48,390 nucleotides of DNA from Chersky-299 sp963749535 (GCA_963749535.1 CAVVNF010000001.1:1-48390); one strand, 5' to 3'; shown: positions 36,928 through 45,551, counted from the stretch's first letter. Notes: generated by a model from the letters alone, not told the origin. A program made the numbers and translations.

Positions 36928-37137
36928 CTACCCGGTCGCCTCTGGCTCTTTCGGCGGGCGTCCACGCTTGGGCATGGCCCCGACAGTGCGAGGCAGACGT
37001 CCGGCGTCCGCGAGCGCTCGCCTGAGGATGAACTCCACCTGTCCCGTTGTACTGCGCAGCTCGTCAGCGGCCCAATGGGCGAGAGCGTCGTGCACCGCGG
37101 GGTCTACGCGAAGTAGCAGTGCTTTTCTCTCCGGCAT
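36928..37137 (-). CDS. ribbon-helix-helix DNA-binding protein
   Basis: This 69-residue protein is of the Arc/MetJ-like class: RKALLLRVDPAVHDALAHWA forms the beta strand and first helix, RSTTGQVEFILRRAL the second helix, and a basic tail KRGRPPKEP follows. Such dimers bind short palindromes through the strand. AGGAAGAG lies upstream of ATG 37137. The gene is divergent from an ABC exporter with an AT-rich palindrome between them, so it probably represses itself and the transporter. No toxin partner is adjacent. Confidence 0.78.
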   Translation of the reverse strand: MPERKALLLRVDPAVHDALAHWAADELRSTTGQVEFILRRALADAGRLPRTVGAMPKRGRPPKEPEATG

Positions 37138-37202
37138 GTGCTCTTCCTGTTGATCCCAGACTCTGGCGAACTTCGTTGCCCTTGCGCGCCGGTCTTGCCT
37201 AT

Positions 37203-37238
37203 TGTAATATGATATCAAATAATATCATATCATATCAA
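37203..37238. promoter_or_regulatory. AT-rich palindromic operator/promoter
   Basis: ATATGATAT (37207-37215) and ATATCATAT (37222-37230) form an inverted repeat with a 6-base gap, followed by another CATATC half. The block is almost pure A/T in a GC-rich region and lies between the divergent regulator and exporter genes. It is a likely binding site of the ribbon-helix-helix protein and also holds the promoters. Confidence 0.65.
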
Positions 37239-37257
37239 CTTACCATCCAGGTAGGTC

Positions 37258-38244
37258 ATGAAAGATACACGCAGACCACCAACGGGCGCGCACGGCGGGA
37301 CCAGCGCCCACGCGCTTGAAGTTGAAGGCCTGACCAAGCGCTTCGGGGAGCGGACTGCGGTTTCAGACGTGTCTTTCACCGTGGAGCACGGGGAAGTCTT
37401 CGGATTCCTGGGGCCCAACGGTGCGGGTAAGACCACCACCGTTCGCACCTTGGGAACGCTGCTTGTCCCCTCTGCCGGTTCCGCTGTGGTTGCCGGGCTC
37501 CCGCTTACCCCCGAGAACGGGGTTGAGATCCGGCAGCGGATCTCAATCATGCCGGAGTCACCGGGGCTTTACCTTCGTCTGACTGTGGCCGAGAATCTCG
37601 AGTGCTTCGCCGGACTCTATGAGTTGCACGATGTCCGGGACCGCATCGATCGGGCGCTTCACGCGGTGAACCTCGCCGACCGGGCCAACGACCTGTGCGG
37701 CGCCCTCTCCAAGGGCCTTCGCCAACGGGTCGGACTTGCCCGAGCCTTGCTCAATGATCCCCAGGTGCTGTTCCTCGACGAGCCCACCTCCGGCCTTGAT
37801 CCGGTCGGCGCCCGCGATGTCCACGAGCTGATTGACGGTCTTCGCAAGCAGGGGGTGACAATCTTCCTCACCACTCATCGTCTGGAAGAGGCAGAGCGGC
37901 TGTGCGACAGGGTAGCGATCATCAACACGACTCTTCGCACTATCGGGCGCCCCAGTGAACTGAGAGATCAGCTCTTTCAAAAGACTCTCGAGGTTCGGAC
38001 TCTCTCTCCGCTCAAACAACCGGAGAATGTCTTCCAAGGGTTGCCGGGGCTAAGCACCTGGCACGAGGATTCCTCCGGAACCTACCTGCTCACCGTCTCA
38101 GACCCAACCGTTACCGCTCCTGAACTCACTCGGGCCCTCGTAAGAGCAGGAGCAAATGTCCTCACCATCACAGAGGTCCGGCATTCGCTCGAAGACGTGT
38201 ACCTCGAACTGGTCGACCGCGATCCGGAGGCGGATAGGACATGA
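37258..38244 (+). CDS. ABC-2 type exporter ATPase
   Basis: This 328-residue ATP-binding subunit has Walker A GPNGAGKTTT, the signature ALSKGLRQRVGLARALL (a variant LSKGL in place of LSGGQ), Walker B VLFLDEP and the switch TTHRLEEAE. The C-terminal ~90 residues (RTLSPLKQPENVFQGLPGL to EDVYLELVDRD) match the regulatory tail of drug/antibiotic-type (CcmA/DrrA-like) exporters. The ATG at 37258 has AGGTAGG upstream. Its stop overlaps the permease start (ATGA). The substrate is unknown. Confidence 0.92.
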   Translation: MKDTRRPPTGAHGGTSAHALEVEGLTKRFGERTAVSDVSFTVEHGEVFGFLGPNGAGKTTTVRTLGTLLVPSAGSAVVAGLPLTPENGVEIRQRISIMPESPGLYLRLTVAENLECFAGLYELHDVRDRIDRALHAVNLADRANDLCGALSKGLRQRVGLARALLNDPQVLFLDEPTSGLDPVGARDVHELIDGLRKQGVTIFLTTHRLEEAERLCDRVAIINTTLRTIGRPSELRDQLFQKTLEVRTLSPLKQPENVFQGLPGLSTWHEDSSGTYLLTVSDPTVTAPELTRALVRAGANVLTITEVRHSLEDVYLELVDRDPEADRT

Positions 38245-38960
38245 GCATGAGTTGGATTCGCATCCGGGCGATAGTGCGGAAGGAGTTTAAGGACTACCGC
38301 CGCAACCGCTCCATTTTCTGGTCAATGACGCTCACGCCAGTAATCTTTTTCGGCGTCTCCCTTGCCATTGTTCTTAAGTTGCCGGCCAGCGTTGCCTCTG
38401 GGTTTGGGCTACCTCTTCTCTACCTGCTAATCATCCCCGTGGTCATCCCTAGCCAGACCGCCGCCTACGCGGTTATTGGGGAACGGGAACAAGGCACCCT
38501 TGAACCGGTACTCACCACTCCTATTCGGCGCGAAGAGTTCCTGTTCGGCAAGGCTCTCGCCGCGCTTACCCCAACACTCGCCATCACCTACATCGCACTC
38601 GGCATTTTCGCAGCCTGCGTCGCCGTCGCGCAGCCGCATAAGGCAGGGATAGTCGTTCACAGCCCGGAGTTTGCTGTGGTCCTCATTTTCACCCCGCTCT
38701 TGGCCGGTTGGTCGATCTGGGCGGCTATCGCCATATCCACCCGCAGCCAAGACGTCCGGGCGGCACAGGGGTTTGCATCCGTTCTCGGCCTGCTCCCTTT
38801 GACGATCATCGCGCTTGTGTCGTTCGGGGTCATACCTCGGACGCCTTTCGCGTGGCTGATCGTAGGAGTGGTACTCCTCCTGGTTGACGGGTTCGGGTAC
38901 TGGCGAATTCTGCCCGGACTATTCGACCGTGAACGCCTGGTGACGGGTACCAAGTCGTGA
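38241..38960 (+). CDS. ABC-2 type exporter permease
   Basis: This 239-residue membrane protein has an amphipathic start (RAIVRKEFKDYRRNRSIFW), about six spans (LLYLLIIPVVIPSQTAAYAV, ITYIALGIFAACVAVA, VVLIFTPLLAGWSIWAAIA, LGLLPLTIIALVSFG, LIVGVVLLLVDGFG) and the family motif EREQGTLEPVLTTPI. It pairs with the upstream ATPase through a 4-base overlap. With one permease gene, the transporter likely works as a homodimer. Confidence 0.9.
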   Translation: MSMSWIRIRAIVRKEFKDYRRNRSIFWSMTLTPVIFFGVSLAIVLKLPASVASGFGLPLLYLLIIPVVIPSQTAAYAVIGEREQGTLEPVLTTPIRREEFLFGKALAALTPTLAITYIALGIFAACVAVAQPHKAGIVVHSPEFAVVLIFTPLLAGWSIWAAIAISTRSQDVRAAQGFASVLGLLPLTIIALVSFGVIPRTPFAWLIVGVVLLLVDGFGYWRILPGLFDRERLVTGTKS

Positions 38961-39028
38961 GAAGCCAGGAGCGGCTGATTCGTCTTTGCCAGCTACTTAG
39001 ACGGCTGGAAGAGGCGTTGGAGGCTTAG
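38957..39028 (+). CDS. possible 23-residue peptide coupled to the permease
   Basis: GTG 38957 overlaps the permease stop (GTGA) and opens a 23-codon frame that would make a basic, leucine-rich amphipathic helix (RLIRLCQLLRRLEEALEA). The overlap arrangement resembles the coupled genes before it, but so short a frame can arise by chance. Confidence 0.3.
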   Translation: MRSQERLIRLCQLLRRLEEALEA

Positions 39029-39123
39029 CGGATACGAGACCGTATGAGTCGGCCCCGTCCAGGCCGCATAACAGTCCCTAACGGAGCTCAGCACGCTGGG
39101 AACGGATTCTGTTCAATTGCTCG

Positions 39124-39789
39124 ATGGCGGGTCCCCTCATCGACGCCGGCCTAAGCGGATACCGCGACACCCTGGAGCCCGCCTTGGCCGAGATGGGCCG
39201 CTCGATCGACGACGTCAAAGCGATCGTCCTGACCCACGCCGACCCCGATCACGTTGGATTCGCCGGCGAACTGCAACAGACGCACGGGGTCCCGGTCTAC
39301 ATCCACCGAGCAGACAGCGAGCGCACCCGGCAGGGCAAGCTAAAGCGCAGCGAGGGATCGCCGCTGGCCATGCTCGAGATGCTCAAGCACGCCCACGGCC
39401 GTCGCACACTGCGCCACAACATCGCCAACGGAGGCGCCAAGCAGTCCAAGGTCCCGGAGGTCATCCCTTTCGATGACGGCGACGAGCTCGACGTGCCAGG
39501 ACGACTGCGAGTCATTCACACCCCCGGGCATACCGAGGGCCACTGCGTCCTCTACGCGCCATTCGAGGACGCGCTGTTCGTCGGAGACGCCATCAACAAC
39601 CTCGACATCGTCACCGGACAGCCCGGCGCGCACGTCGCGCCTCAGGCCGCCAACACCTCCACCAACCAGGCATACGAATCGCTGTCCAGGATCGAGAAAC
39701 TGGAGGCTCGCATCCTGTACTTCAGCCACGGCGACCCATCGACAGCGGGAACACGCGCCACCGTAGCCGAGGCCCGCGCCAAACGCTGA
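39124..39789 (+). CDS. metallo-beta-lactamase-fold hydrolase, probably missing its N-terminus
   Basis: This 221-residue MBL protein has THADPDHVG (H-x-D-x-D-H), HTPGHTEGHCVLY, FVGDAIN and FSHGDP, as in glyoxalase II-like and quinone-sensor MBL families. The first strand pair (usually ~20 residues with the NxYLV motif) is absent: the frame begins at LIDAGLSGYRDTLEPAL, and upstream sequence shows LLDGG in another frame. A 5' frameshift or truncation near 39115 is likely. The ATG at 39124 has no clear ribosome site. Confidence 0.7.
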   Translation: MAGPLIDAGLSGYRDTLEPALAEMGRSIDDVKAIVLTHADPDHVGFAGELQQTHGVPVYIHRADSERTRQGKLKRSEGSPLAMLEMLKHAHGRRTLRHNIANGGAKQSKVPEVIPFDDGDELDVPGRLRVIHTPGHTEGHCVLYAPFEDALFVGDAINNLDIVTGQPGAHVAPQAANTSTNQAYESLSRIEKLEARILYFSHGDPSTAGTRATVAEARAKR

Positions 39790-40449
39790 CCAAACACACC
39801 CGCAACCGGTCCGAGCCTTTCCTCGAGACGCGTCAACCCGTCCTGAGCCTCAACTCCAGAGCCCAAGCGCAATACCACATCCATCTTTACCACCCAATCT
39901 GCACGGGTGAAGCAGGCGGCCGAGAGGTGGCGGAACATCGGCGAAGATGAGTGACCGTTGATTGAGAACCTGACCATATGAGCCGCAATCATGGCCATGA
40001 GCATGGCCTGGGGACGCGTCATCGGGCCCTTCACCCTCATCTTCCGGGGCTTGCTGGCATGGAGACGCGACTGGGTCGGCTGCACCGGAGTGGCGCTGTG
40101 GTCACTTTTCATCTCCTGGTTGATTGCCGGGGTCATTGTTGACACTGAAGCGATGAGGCCGACTTCGCAGCTCTGCGTCAATGAGTGGGGGCGCTGAATG
40201 GTCTGCCTTGTGCTTTGGAGCCCGCCTGGATGAGCGTCCTAACGGGGATTCCGTGGAGGATGGTCCTCTCATCCCATCGTCGAACCATCTGACGCGTCAG
40301 GTATTATTCAGCCGGAGGATTGCGTGCATGTCGGACGGGAGGAGAATTCGATGGGCTGTCGAGAACAGGAACAGCCCAAGAGGATGTAAAGGAAAATCGA
40401 ACAACTTCATGGTAAGCCGACTGCTGACATATTTGAACAGGGGAATGAA
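39790..40449. other. gene-poor spacer with ORF scraps
   Basis: A plus-strand frame at 39991-40197 could give a 68-residue protein with one hydrophobic stretch (GVALWSLFISWLIAGVIVD), but it has no ribosome site or recognisable family. The antisense frame over it is equally unconvincing. Otherwise this region holds nothing I can support. Confidence 0.4.
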
Positions 40450-40617
40450 GTGCATAAGAATATCTATGTGGTGATTTTCGTTGTGGTAATGGTAGCCGTT
40501 ATCGTTAGCCTAGATATACTGTTCTTCAGGCATCACTTCTGGGAACGGCTGATGGCGAATATCGGCATTGTTTTGGTGTTTGCAGCCTTCGGCCTGAGAT
40601 TCCTAAAGAAGCTGTGA
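40450..40617 (+). CDS. small membrane protein (55 aa)
   Basis: GTG 40450, preceded by AGGGGAATGA, opens a frame with two hydrophobic segments (IYVVIFVVVMVAVIVSLDIL and NIGIVLVFAAFGLRFL) joined by FFRHHFWERLMA. This F-F-R-x-x-F-W-E-R-L-x-x-N-I-G-I-V-L-V-F-A-A-F pattern is one I recognise from short conserved membrane proteins of Gram-positive bacteria; its function is unknown. The local base composition is less GC-rich than its surroundings, which may indicate transfer. Confidence 0.7.
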   Translation: MHKNIYVVIFVVVMVAVIVSLDILFFRHHFWERLMANIGIVLVFAAFGLRFLKKL

Positions 40618-40841
40618 GCTAAGCGCCGCAGCGTAACACAGCACTTTTGTCTCATGGTGAGACTAGTCGAGAGTTTAGGGACCGGGGTGCTACTGAATTT
40701 AAACCGAGGTCCAGCGACTTCTGGAAGGCCAAAACCCCATTCTTGAGAACGTTCCTATTTGCAGGATCTTCCGGACGATTGGTTGAGAAGAGCGGAATGA
40801 GGCCGAGGTTGCATTTCTGCGGCAATGACTGTTGGCGATCT

Positions 40842-40876
40842 TGCCCTAGGGCGGACCTATGATGAATTGAAGGCGC
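40842..40876 (+). promoter_or_regulatory. dispersed promoter-like element, divergent copy
   Basis: GCCCTAGGGCGGACCTATGA then TGAATTGAAGGCG matches the second half of the copy at 32409. It lies ~110 bases upstream of the small gene at 40987. Confidence 0.45.
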
Positions 40877-40986
40877 AGGATTCGCTTGGGAGCGTTTAGC
40901 GCTGTGGCTGCACCGAGCGACCACGGGGCGGGGCGTCTTCGGACTAGCGACCTGTGCGGTAAATGTCACCCAGCGCGGAGGCGCAC

Positions 40987-41155
40987 ATGTACACCATCAC
41001 AGTCAGTCGGCCAGGGTCAGAGCAAGCTGTCTACCAAGCAGTCAAAGCATACGACGATCAAAGACATCATGTTGACCCTAGCCTTCGACGATGACCACGA
41101 CGTCGTTATTCCCCTCTTCCAGGTTACTGCGGTCGATATTGTGAGACACGAGTAG
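40987..41155 (+). pseudogene. small protein of unknown function, one frameshift
   Basis: GGAGG precedes ATG 40987 (MYTITVSRPGSEQAVYQAV). That frame closes after ~36 codons, but the next frame continues with DIMLTLAFDDDHDVVIPLFQ and VTAVDIVRHE to TAG 41155. One indel near 41060 would give a ~55-residue protein. The well-placed ribosome site and upstream promoter-like element argue that this is or was a real gene. Confidence 0.5.
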
Positions 41156-41331
41156 AGCTGGGTCGTGCGGCCGGGAGAAGCTTGAGGAACGTGCGAGGCG
41201 TGAGGGCAAGTTTGGACCCGGCCCGAAGGCCTCAAGGCCGGAAGGAACAAAAGAGGCTTCGCCGGACACTAAGACTATAGTAGGCAGCACGGAACGAGTT
41301 CCGGCGTGAAGGGCTTAGAAAGGCGGCGGGA

Positions 41332-41778
41332 GTGAGATTCAAGCGAAGCTTGATAAGCATCACCCTCGCTGTCGTCGCTCTCCTTCTCATGGCAGTAGCC
41401 GTCGCTGCCTGCAGTAGCGGCGACTGGATGACCACCAGTTCCACCGCGCCGCTCCCAGCGCAGGAACCAGCGTTCGAACGAGAACTCGCCGGTGCGGGCT
41501 ACCACATAGGAATGGTGCAAACCGTGCCGGAGGGCGACACGAAGGTCATGGAAGTGTGGGTCTGGGTGGACCCCGGCAAGGAGACCCAGGCGACCTTCAA
41601 CGCCACCTACGACCACGCAGTCGCCTTGGCCAAGAAGTATGGGATAGCGGACTCTACAGGAGGGCGGCTGAGCGTCGTACTTTACGACGCGGCACCCGGA
41701 CAGCTCGATATACGACCATATACTGGAATCAAGGGACTTCTCCATTGCGAGCGGCGGGGGATAAGAGGGACGCCCTAG
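41332..41778 (+). CDS. small lipoprotein
   Basis: This 148-residue protein has a strong signal peptide (SLISITLAVVALLLMAVAVA) and lipobox AVAAC, then a small alpha/beta domain (FERELAGAGYHIGMVQTV, KVMEVWVWVDPGKETQATFN, YDHAVALAKKYGIADS, LSVVLYDAA). The tail after LDIRPYTG has a different character and may be read through. GTG 41332 follows GGCGGGA. The family is not recognised. Confidence 0.68.
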   Translation: MRFKRSLISITLAVVALLLMAVAVAACSSGDWMTTSSTAPLPAQEPAFERELAGAGYHIGMVQTVPEGDTKVMEVWVWVDPGKETQATFNATYDHAVALAKKYGIADSTGGRLSVVLYDAAPGQLDIRPYTGIKGLLHCERRGIRGTP

Positions 41779-41792
41779 CATTACCCCCTCGC

Positions 41793-41834
41793 GGCACAAT
41801 TCCGCCCCTGCGGGACACAGAGAGAGGTGAGCGG
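41793..41834 (+). promoter_or_regulatory. dispersed promoter-like element, copy 4
   Basis: GGCACAATTCCGCCCCTGCG then GGACACAGAGAGAGGTGA lies ~105 bases upstream of the next lipoprotein. The -10 segment is degenerate here. Confidence 0.45.
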
Positions 41835-41938
41835 TAGGATAGAGGCTGACAGGTAGCTGGTGAAGCCAATGAATCGACGGTAGCGCTTAGGGGGTGGAAT
41901 AGAGAAGTAGCTGCCGCGTAGCCGCACAGGCACTCACC

Positions 41939-43469
41939 ATGGGATTGCTGCTGACTTTGACCGTGCTCAGCCTGACAGGCTGTGTCTCCAAGACCCCCGT
42001 CGCGTCGTCTACTTCCACGCAGGCAACCCAGCCGCCTACAAACTCGTTACCCGTCTCGACCACCTCGAGCACCTTCACCGTTGATGCGGGAACCGCGGAC
42101 AACGCCAATTTGTCTGCGGCCTGGCTCAAGATCGGGCAAGCCGCCGGCTTTGACGCCGGGAACATCCGCCCTGACCGGCTGGAACTCGACTTTGCCCCTG
42201 GCGGCTCTCTCCTGCGCCTGCTTATCAGGTGCACGTTAACTGCGGGAGATGTAACTGTTAGCTGGGATGGTAATGGTGGTCAGCCCGACCAGAGCGTCAA
42301 CCTGACTGTGACCGTCGCAAAGACTCAGGTCATCTCGCCGGAACGCATGGATGACTCCCGCGTCTACTCGGTCCTCTCCGCCCTCGAAGCGGTGGGCGTG
42401 AAGAACATGATCGCCAAGCTGGGGCTGAATCCCTCGGGCTTCTACCGAGTGAGGATGGCTCGCGACATCGGCACCGTGGACGGAGACATCCTGCCGAACG
42501 AGACCGCCTACCTTTGGCAATCCTCATCGTTCCAGGAACTCGCTCCTTCAGACGCGCTGCGCAAAGTGGACTCGATGTACGTACGCCTCGCGGTGATCGC
42601 CTTCCAGCCAGAGCCGGCGCTTGGCTCCCCCACGACGGCCCTGGCTATCGCGCGGTCTTGCCTATTTCGTCATCCGGATTCCCGGAACGACATCCCCCAG
42701 CAATTCCTCGGCAACAACGAGCGCCATTCCTACCGTCTCCAGTTCTTTGCCGCAGAAGACCACAGAAACCAGCTTTGTCGCCTCCACACCCGATCTCGCC
42801 AAACTCGTCGCTGCTTGGAAAGCTCACGGCATCCAGGTCATTGCCGTGGCCACTAAGCCCGGAGACGCTTCCCATGTCATTGTCAAAGTCCCCGAGGCCA
42901 CGGTGGCAGGACCTAACGGCATCTTTGCCGACCACGAGCTTGAGCGCCAAGCGGTGCTGCTGGTCTTGCATGACCGCCTTCCCTCAAGTGGCTTGAGGTG
43001 GTCACCGTCGATGCCCAGGGCAAGGAATCGCTCCTACGAGAGCAGCACGCTTGCCGGAATAGTGGAGCAGTGGCAATGGACCACGCCTCTCATGGACGAA
43101 GCCACCCTCGACGCGAAACTACGGGCTCTCGTCAAGGACGCAGTGACACAGACCGGTGTCAGTTTGATCTCTTCTCTGTTTGCGGCTCCCGCCGATGGAC
43201 GTACACTGACCATCGTGGTGACCCTCACCAAGGACAGCGCCGCTCAGCTGGATGGCTTCCTCCAAGCTCTCGTCCCCCCAATCCCGGCGCTCAACCGACA
43301 GGGTGGTCACCTTGCCCTCTTGAACTTGAGCGTGAACGACAGCGCCGGGAGTCCTGCCCTTCGCAGCGTGCAAGACTTCCAGCTTGGCTCAACCACCGAC
43401 TGGTGGAGCGGGCAGAGATACATGCCTTATTGGGCCAACGAGCCGCCAAGCCCGACCCCGAGTTCGTAG
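41939..43469 (+). pseudogene. large lipoprotein, at least three frameshifts
   Basis: The first frame gives a short signal peptide (LLLTLTVLSLTGC, lipobox LTGC), a Ser/Thr linker and a beta-rich domain (LELDFAPGG, LRLLIRCTLTAGDVTVSWDG, SVNLTVTVAKTQVISPERMD). The reading moves to another frame near 42645 (LAYFVIRIPG, PDLAKLVAAWKAHGIQVIAV, HVIVKVPEATVAGPNGI). A short stretch LKWLEVVTVDAQGKESLLRE lies in a third frame (~42980-43037), and then the second frame returns (STLAGIVEQWQWTTPL to TAG 43469). An intact protein would be ~510 residues. The start is uncertain, since the ATG lacks the usual positively charged n-region. It may be decayed or mis-sequenced. Confidence 0.6.
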
Positions 43470-43483
43470 GCGGGTCCATGTAA

Positions 43484-43526
43484 GGCACATTTTCGGTCCT
43501 GCCGGACATATGGAGAAGTAAGGGCG
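43484..43526 (+). promoter_or_regulatory. dispersed promoter-like element, copy 5 (orphan)
   Basis: GGCACATTTTCGGTCCTGCC then GGACATATGGAGAAGTAAGG follows the lipoprotein. No plus-strand gene lies downstream, so its cargo has probably been lost or replaced. The interval to 43858 otherwise holds only the gene scrap on the other strand. Confidence 0.5.
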
Positions 43527-43594
43527 TAGGACGAGTTGGGAGTGAACTCGCGCCGCGGCCTCCCCGTTGCCTTCGCTCCTCGCCGGCCGCCTTC

Positions 43595-43705
43595 AGCGCT
43601 TAGTCCAAGATGTTGCGAAACTAATCCTATTTGCAGCGTATTTTGGTGCCATAGATGGATAAGCAAATGAAGAGGCGGACTTCGCACTCCTCCAACAGAG
43701 AGCGG
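43595..43705 (-). pseudogene. decayed duplicate of the gene at 45127
   Basis: The minus strand reads EVRLFICLSIYGTK, then, through three stop codons, FRNILD and ALKAAG, matching EVRLFICLSIYRTK ... ARNMLDFALKAA of the intact gene at 45127-45381. About 100 bases of DNA similarity remain. It marks a duplication either side of the ABC remnant. Confidence 0.7.
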
Positions 43706-43858
43706 CAACTTGACAACTACTAGATCTCCGAGGCGAGGCGACAAGACTTCTGGGCGAAGCTCCCGGCCAATCGCGGCCACGATGACTAAGTTTCGGCCAT
43801 GCGCCTTCCCCGCATAGCTTTCTTCCGCGGCAGCCCCAGACGCCGGAGTCTCCGACCC

Positions 43859-44182
43859 TCAATGCTGCTTGAGAGTAATCCAGAGATCAGGCTTAACCAG
43901 CGCGGCGAGGGCCATGGGCCAGATCCTCGGCTCGTGCGCCGAGAAGCTCACCACCTGCCCTTCGGCAACGGTGAACGACCGTTCTTTGCTGAGGCGCCGC
44001 TTCCAGCGCGGACTGCGCAAACTGAGGGTGTGCAGCCCCGGCTCCACCAAAAGCTCCACGTGCTCATGATTGGCGATCGAGCCGGCCACCTTTCCATCCA
44101 GGAACACCTGCCAGTCTTCATACACGCGACCGGCATACCACCATCCCCCCGTTCGCCTCAAAACGACAGTTGCTGAGCCCAT
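43859..44182 (-). CDS. small beta-rich protein of unknown function (PEGA-like?)
   Basis: This 107-residue protein reads TVVLRRTGGWWYAGRVYEDW, QVFLDGKVAGSIANHEHVEL, VEPGLHTLSLRSPRW, then FTVAEGQVVSFSAHEPRIWP and a hydrophobic end. The V-x-L-D-G-K-x-x-G-x-I followed by L-x-x-G-x-H-x-L pattern is that of PEGA-type surface beta domains, though no signal peptide is seen. AAGGAG precedes ATG 44182. Confidence 0.65.
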   Translation of the reverse strand: MGSATVVLRRTGGWWYAGRVYEDWQVFLDGKVAGSIANHEHVELLVEPGLHTLSLRSPRWKRRLSKERSFTVAEGQVVSFSAHEPRIWPMALAALVKPDLWITLKQH

Positions 44183-44207
44183 TGCTGCTCCTTCCCGTTC
44201 GGCCGGT

Positions 44208-45117
44208 TCATTGGCTCGTCCATTTGAACCACCTGATGCCGATACCGGTAAAGACCGCGTGCGTAGCCGATGCTGGCAAGAAGAGCTCCCCAAGTGCCGA
44301 AGTGCCCAGGTGCCGGGCTGCATGGCTGCGGCGAGAATCGTGGCGACGACTCCACCCGGTGACCAGCGCGAGACGATCTCGAAGGTCGAACCGAGCACGG
44401 CCAGGTGAGCGAAGATACTGAGGACGAACAAGGAGATGAAAATCACCGGGGCAACGGCCCGTACCGTCTCAGGGGAGCTGATGAGGCCGACGATGGCTTG
44501 CCCGATGCCAAGGAACTCGGCGCCGCCGACGACGACTATAGCGAGGGTGAGAACCCAGCCCCCGCGCTCAAGTGCAGCGAAAGCCCGATGACCGCAACCA
44601 CCAGAACGATCACCGCCATTCCGAGCATCGCTACGACTTGTACGATGAGGCGGCTCGCCATGATCTCCCAGGTGGAGATCGGAGCGACCCGTAGACGCTG
44701 AAAGAACTGGAGCTGGACGCCCATCTGCGCCTTCGCGGCCAGAGGATCCTTCTGGATATCGATGCCCTGGATGAGGACCGAGCCGGCCTCCGGCTTGAGC
44801 AACCCTTCGATGGCGCTCAGTGTGGTGGTCTTGCCTGCCCCATTGGGGCCGAGAAGACCGAAGATCTCACCCTCTCTAATCTCCAGGGTGACCCCGTCGA
44901 CGGCCCTGACCGGACCATAGCTCACGTCGAGGTCCCGGACTTCGAGCACGGTGGGGGCGGGCGGGATCTCGGGAGCGAGCCGCGCCGCGCGGCAGTCCTC
45001 TGGCCCGACCCCTTCCGGGCCAGACTCGTGGCTACTCTTCTCAACCGCGCCTTCTTCAGGAGTCACGCTAGCACCCCATCGTCCGGTACTCCATGGGCAA
45101 GTATTCCCATCAATCAA
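44208..45117 (-). pseudogene. ABC ATPase-permease fusion remnant
   Basis: The frame from 45117 starts as an ABC ATPase (VLEVRDLDVSYGPVRAVDGV, Walker A GPNGAGKTTT) but after KAQMGVQLQ it jumps into the middle of an ABC-2 permease (FQRLRVAPISTWEIMASRLI then VIVLVVAVIGLSLHL). The ATPase signature, Walker B and the permease front are missing. It continues after a frameshift near 44560 (VLTLAIVVVGGAEFLGIGQA, then IFISLFVLSIFAHLAVLG) and another near 44270 to end VFTGIGIRWFKWTSQ at 44208. This is one internal deletion joining two neighbouring genes, followed by frameshift decay. The product cannot hydrolyse ATP. Confidence 0.75.
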
Positions 45118-45126
45118 GGCTGAACA

Positions 45127-45381
45127 CTACCTCAAAAGAGGTTTTACCACTCGTGAGCAGACGCGGGAACTCCCCGCTTCCCGGTTCCTTGCGGCCGCCT
45201 TCAGCGCGAAATCCAACATGTTGCGAGCATAGTCGTATTTGGAGGGTCTTTTGGTCCGATAGATGGATAAGCAAATGAAGAGGCGGACTTCTTCCGGATC
45301 AAGGTCTATCACCCGCGTGAATACCTCAGTTCCCAGACGTCGTATCAAGTACGTCTCCTCACCTCTTTGACCTAGCTGCAC
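45127..45381 (-). CDS. small protein of unknown function
   Basis: This protein is up to 84 residues: LIRRLGTEVFTRVIDLDPEE, VRLFICLSIYRTKRPSKYDY, ARNMLDFALKAAARNREAGS. TTG 45348 has a better ribosome site (GGTGAGGAG) than GTG 45381. The family is not recognised. A broken second copy lies at 43595, so at some time the gene was duplicated around the ABC genes. Confidence 0.5.
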   Translation of the reverse strand: MQLGQRGEETYLIRRLGTEVFTRVIDLDPEEVRLFICLSIYRTKRPSKYDYARNMLDFALKAAARNREAGSSRVCSRVVKPLLR

Positions 45382-45440
45382 GCCTCCCTCTTCCTTGTCC
45401 TTGAGCGGCCGTCATGGGCCGGCCCGCAGGGACGCCTAAT

Positions 45441-45551
45441 GGGAGACCCGCAGGCGACTCCCGTCGACATCACCGCTTCAGCGGCGATGTCTCACTCCTG
45501 GGCGTCCGGCTGCCGCAAGGCAGCAGGGAGGATTGGGGCCGAATTCGCCCC
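45441..45551 (+). ncRNA. candidate structured RNA (four consecutive hairpins)
   Basis: Within 111 bases the following hairpins occur: GGGAG/CTCCC (45441-45462); GACATC-A-CCGC around a TTCA loop with GCGG-C-GATGTC (45466-45491); GCTGCC closed by a GCAA tetraloop (45509-45524), nested in CTCCTG/CAGGGAG; and GGGGC/GCCCC (45535-45551). Such density, including a GNRA loop, is unusual for plain spacer. It lies 66 bases upstream of a small gene with a good ribosome site, so it could be a leader element; strand and function are guesses. Confidence 0.35.

Noticed and set aside
39642..40197. Possible transposase fragment on the minus strand or small membrane gene on the plus strand
   Set aside because: Neither frame has a catalytic motif or ribosome site; the similarity to insertion-sequence-linked ORFs was only an impression.
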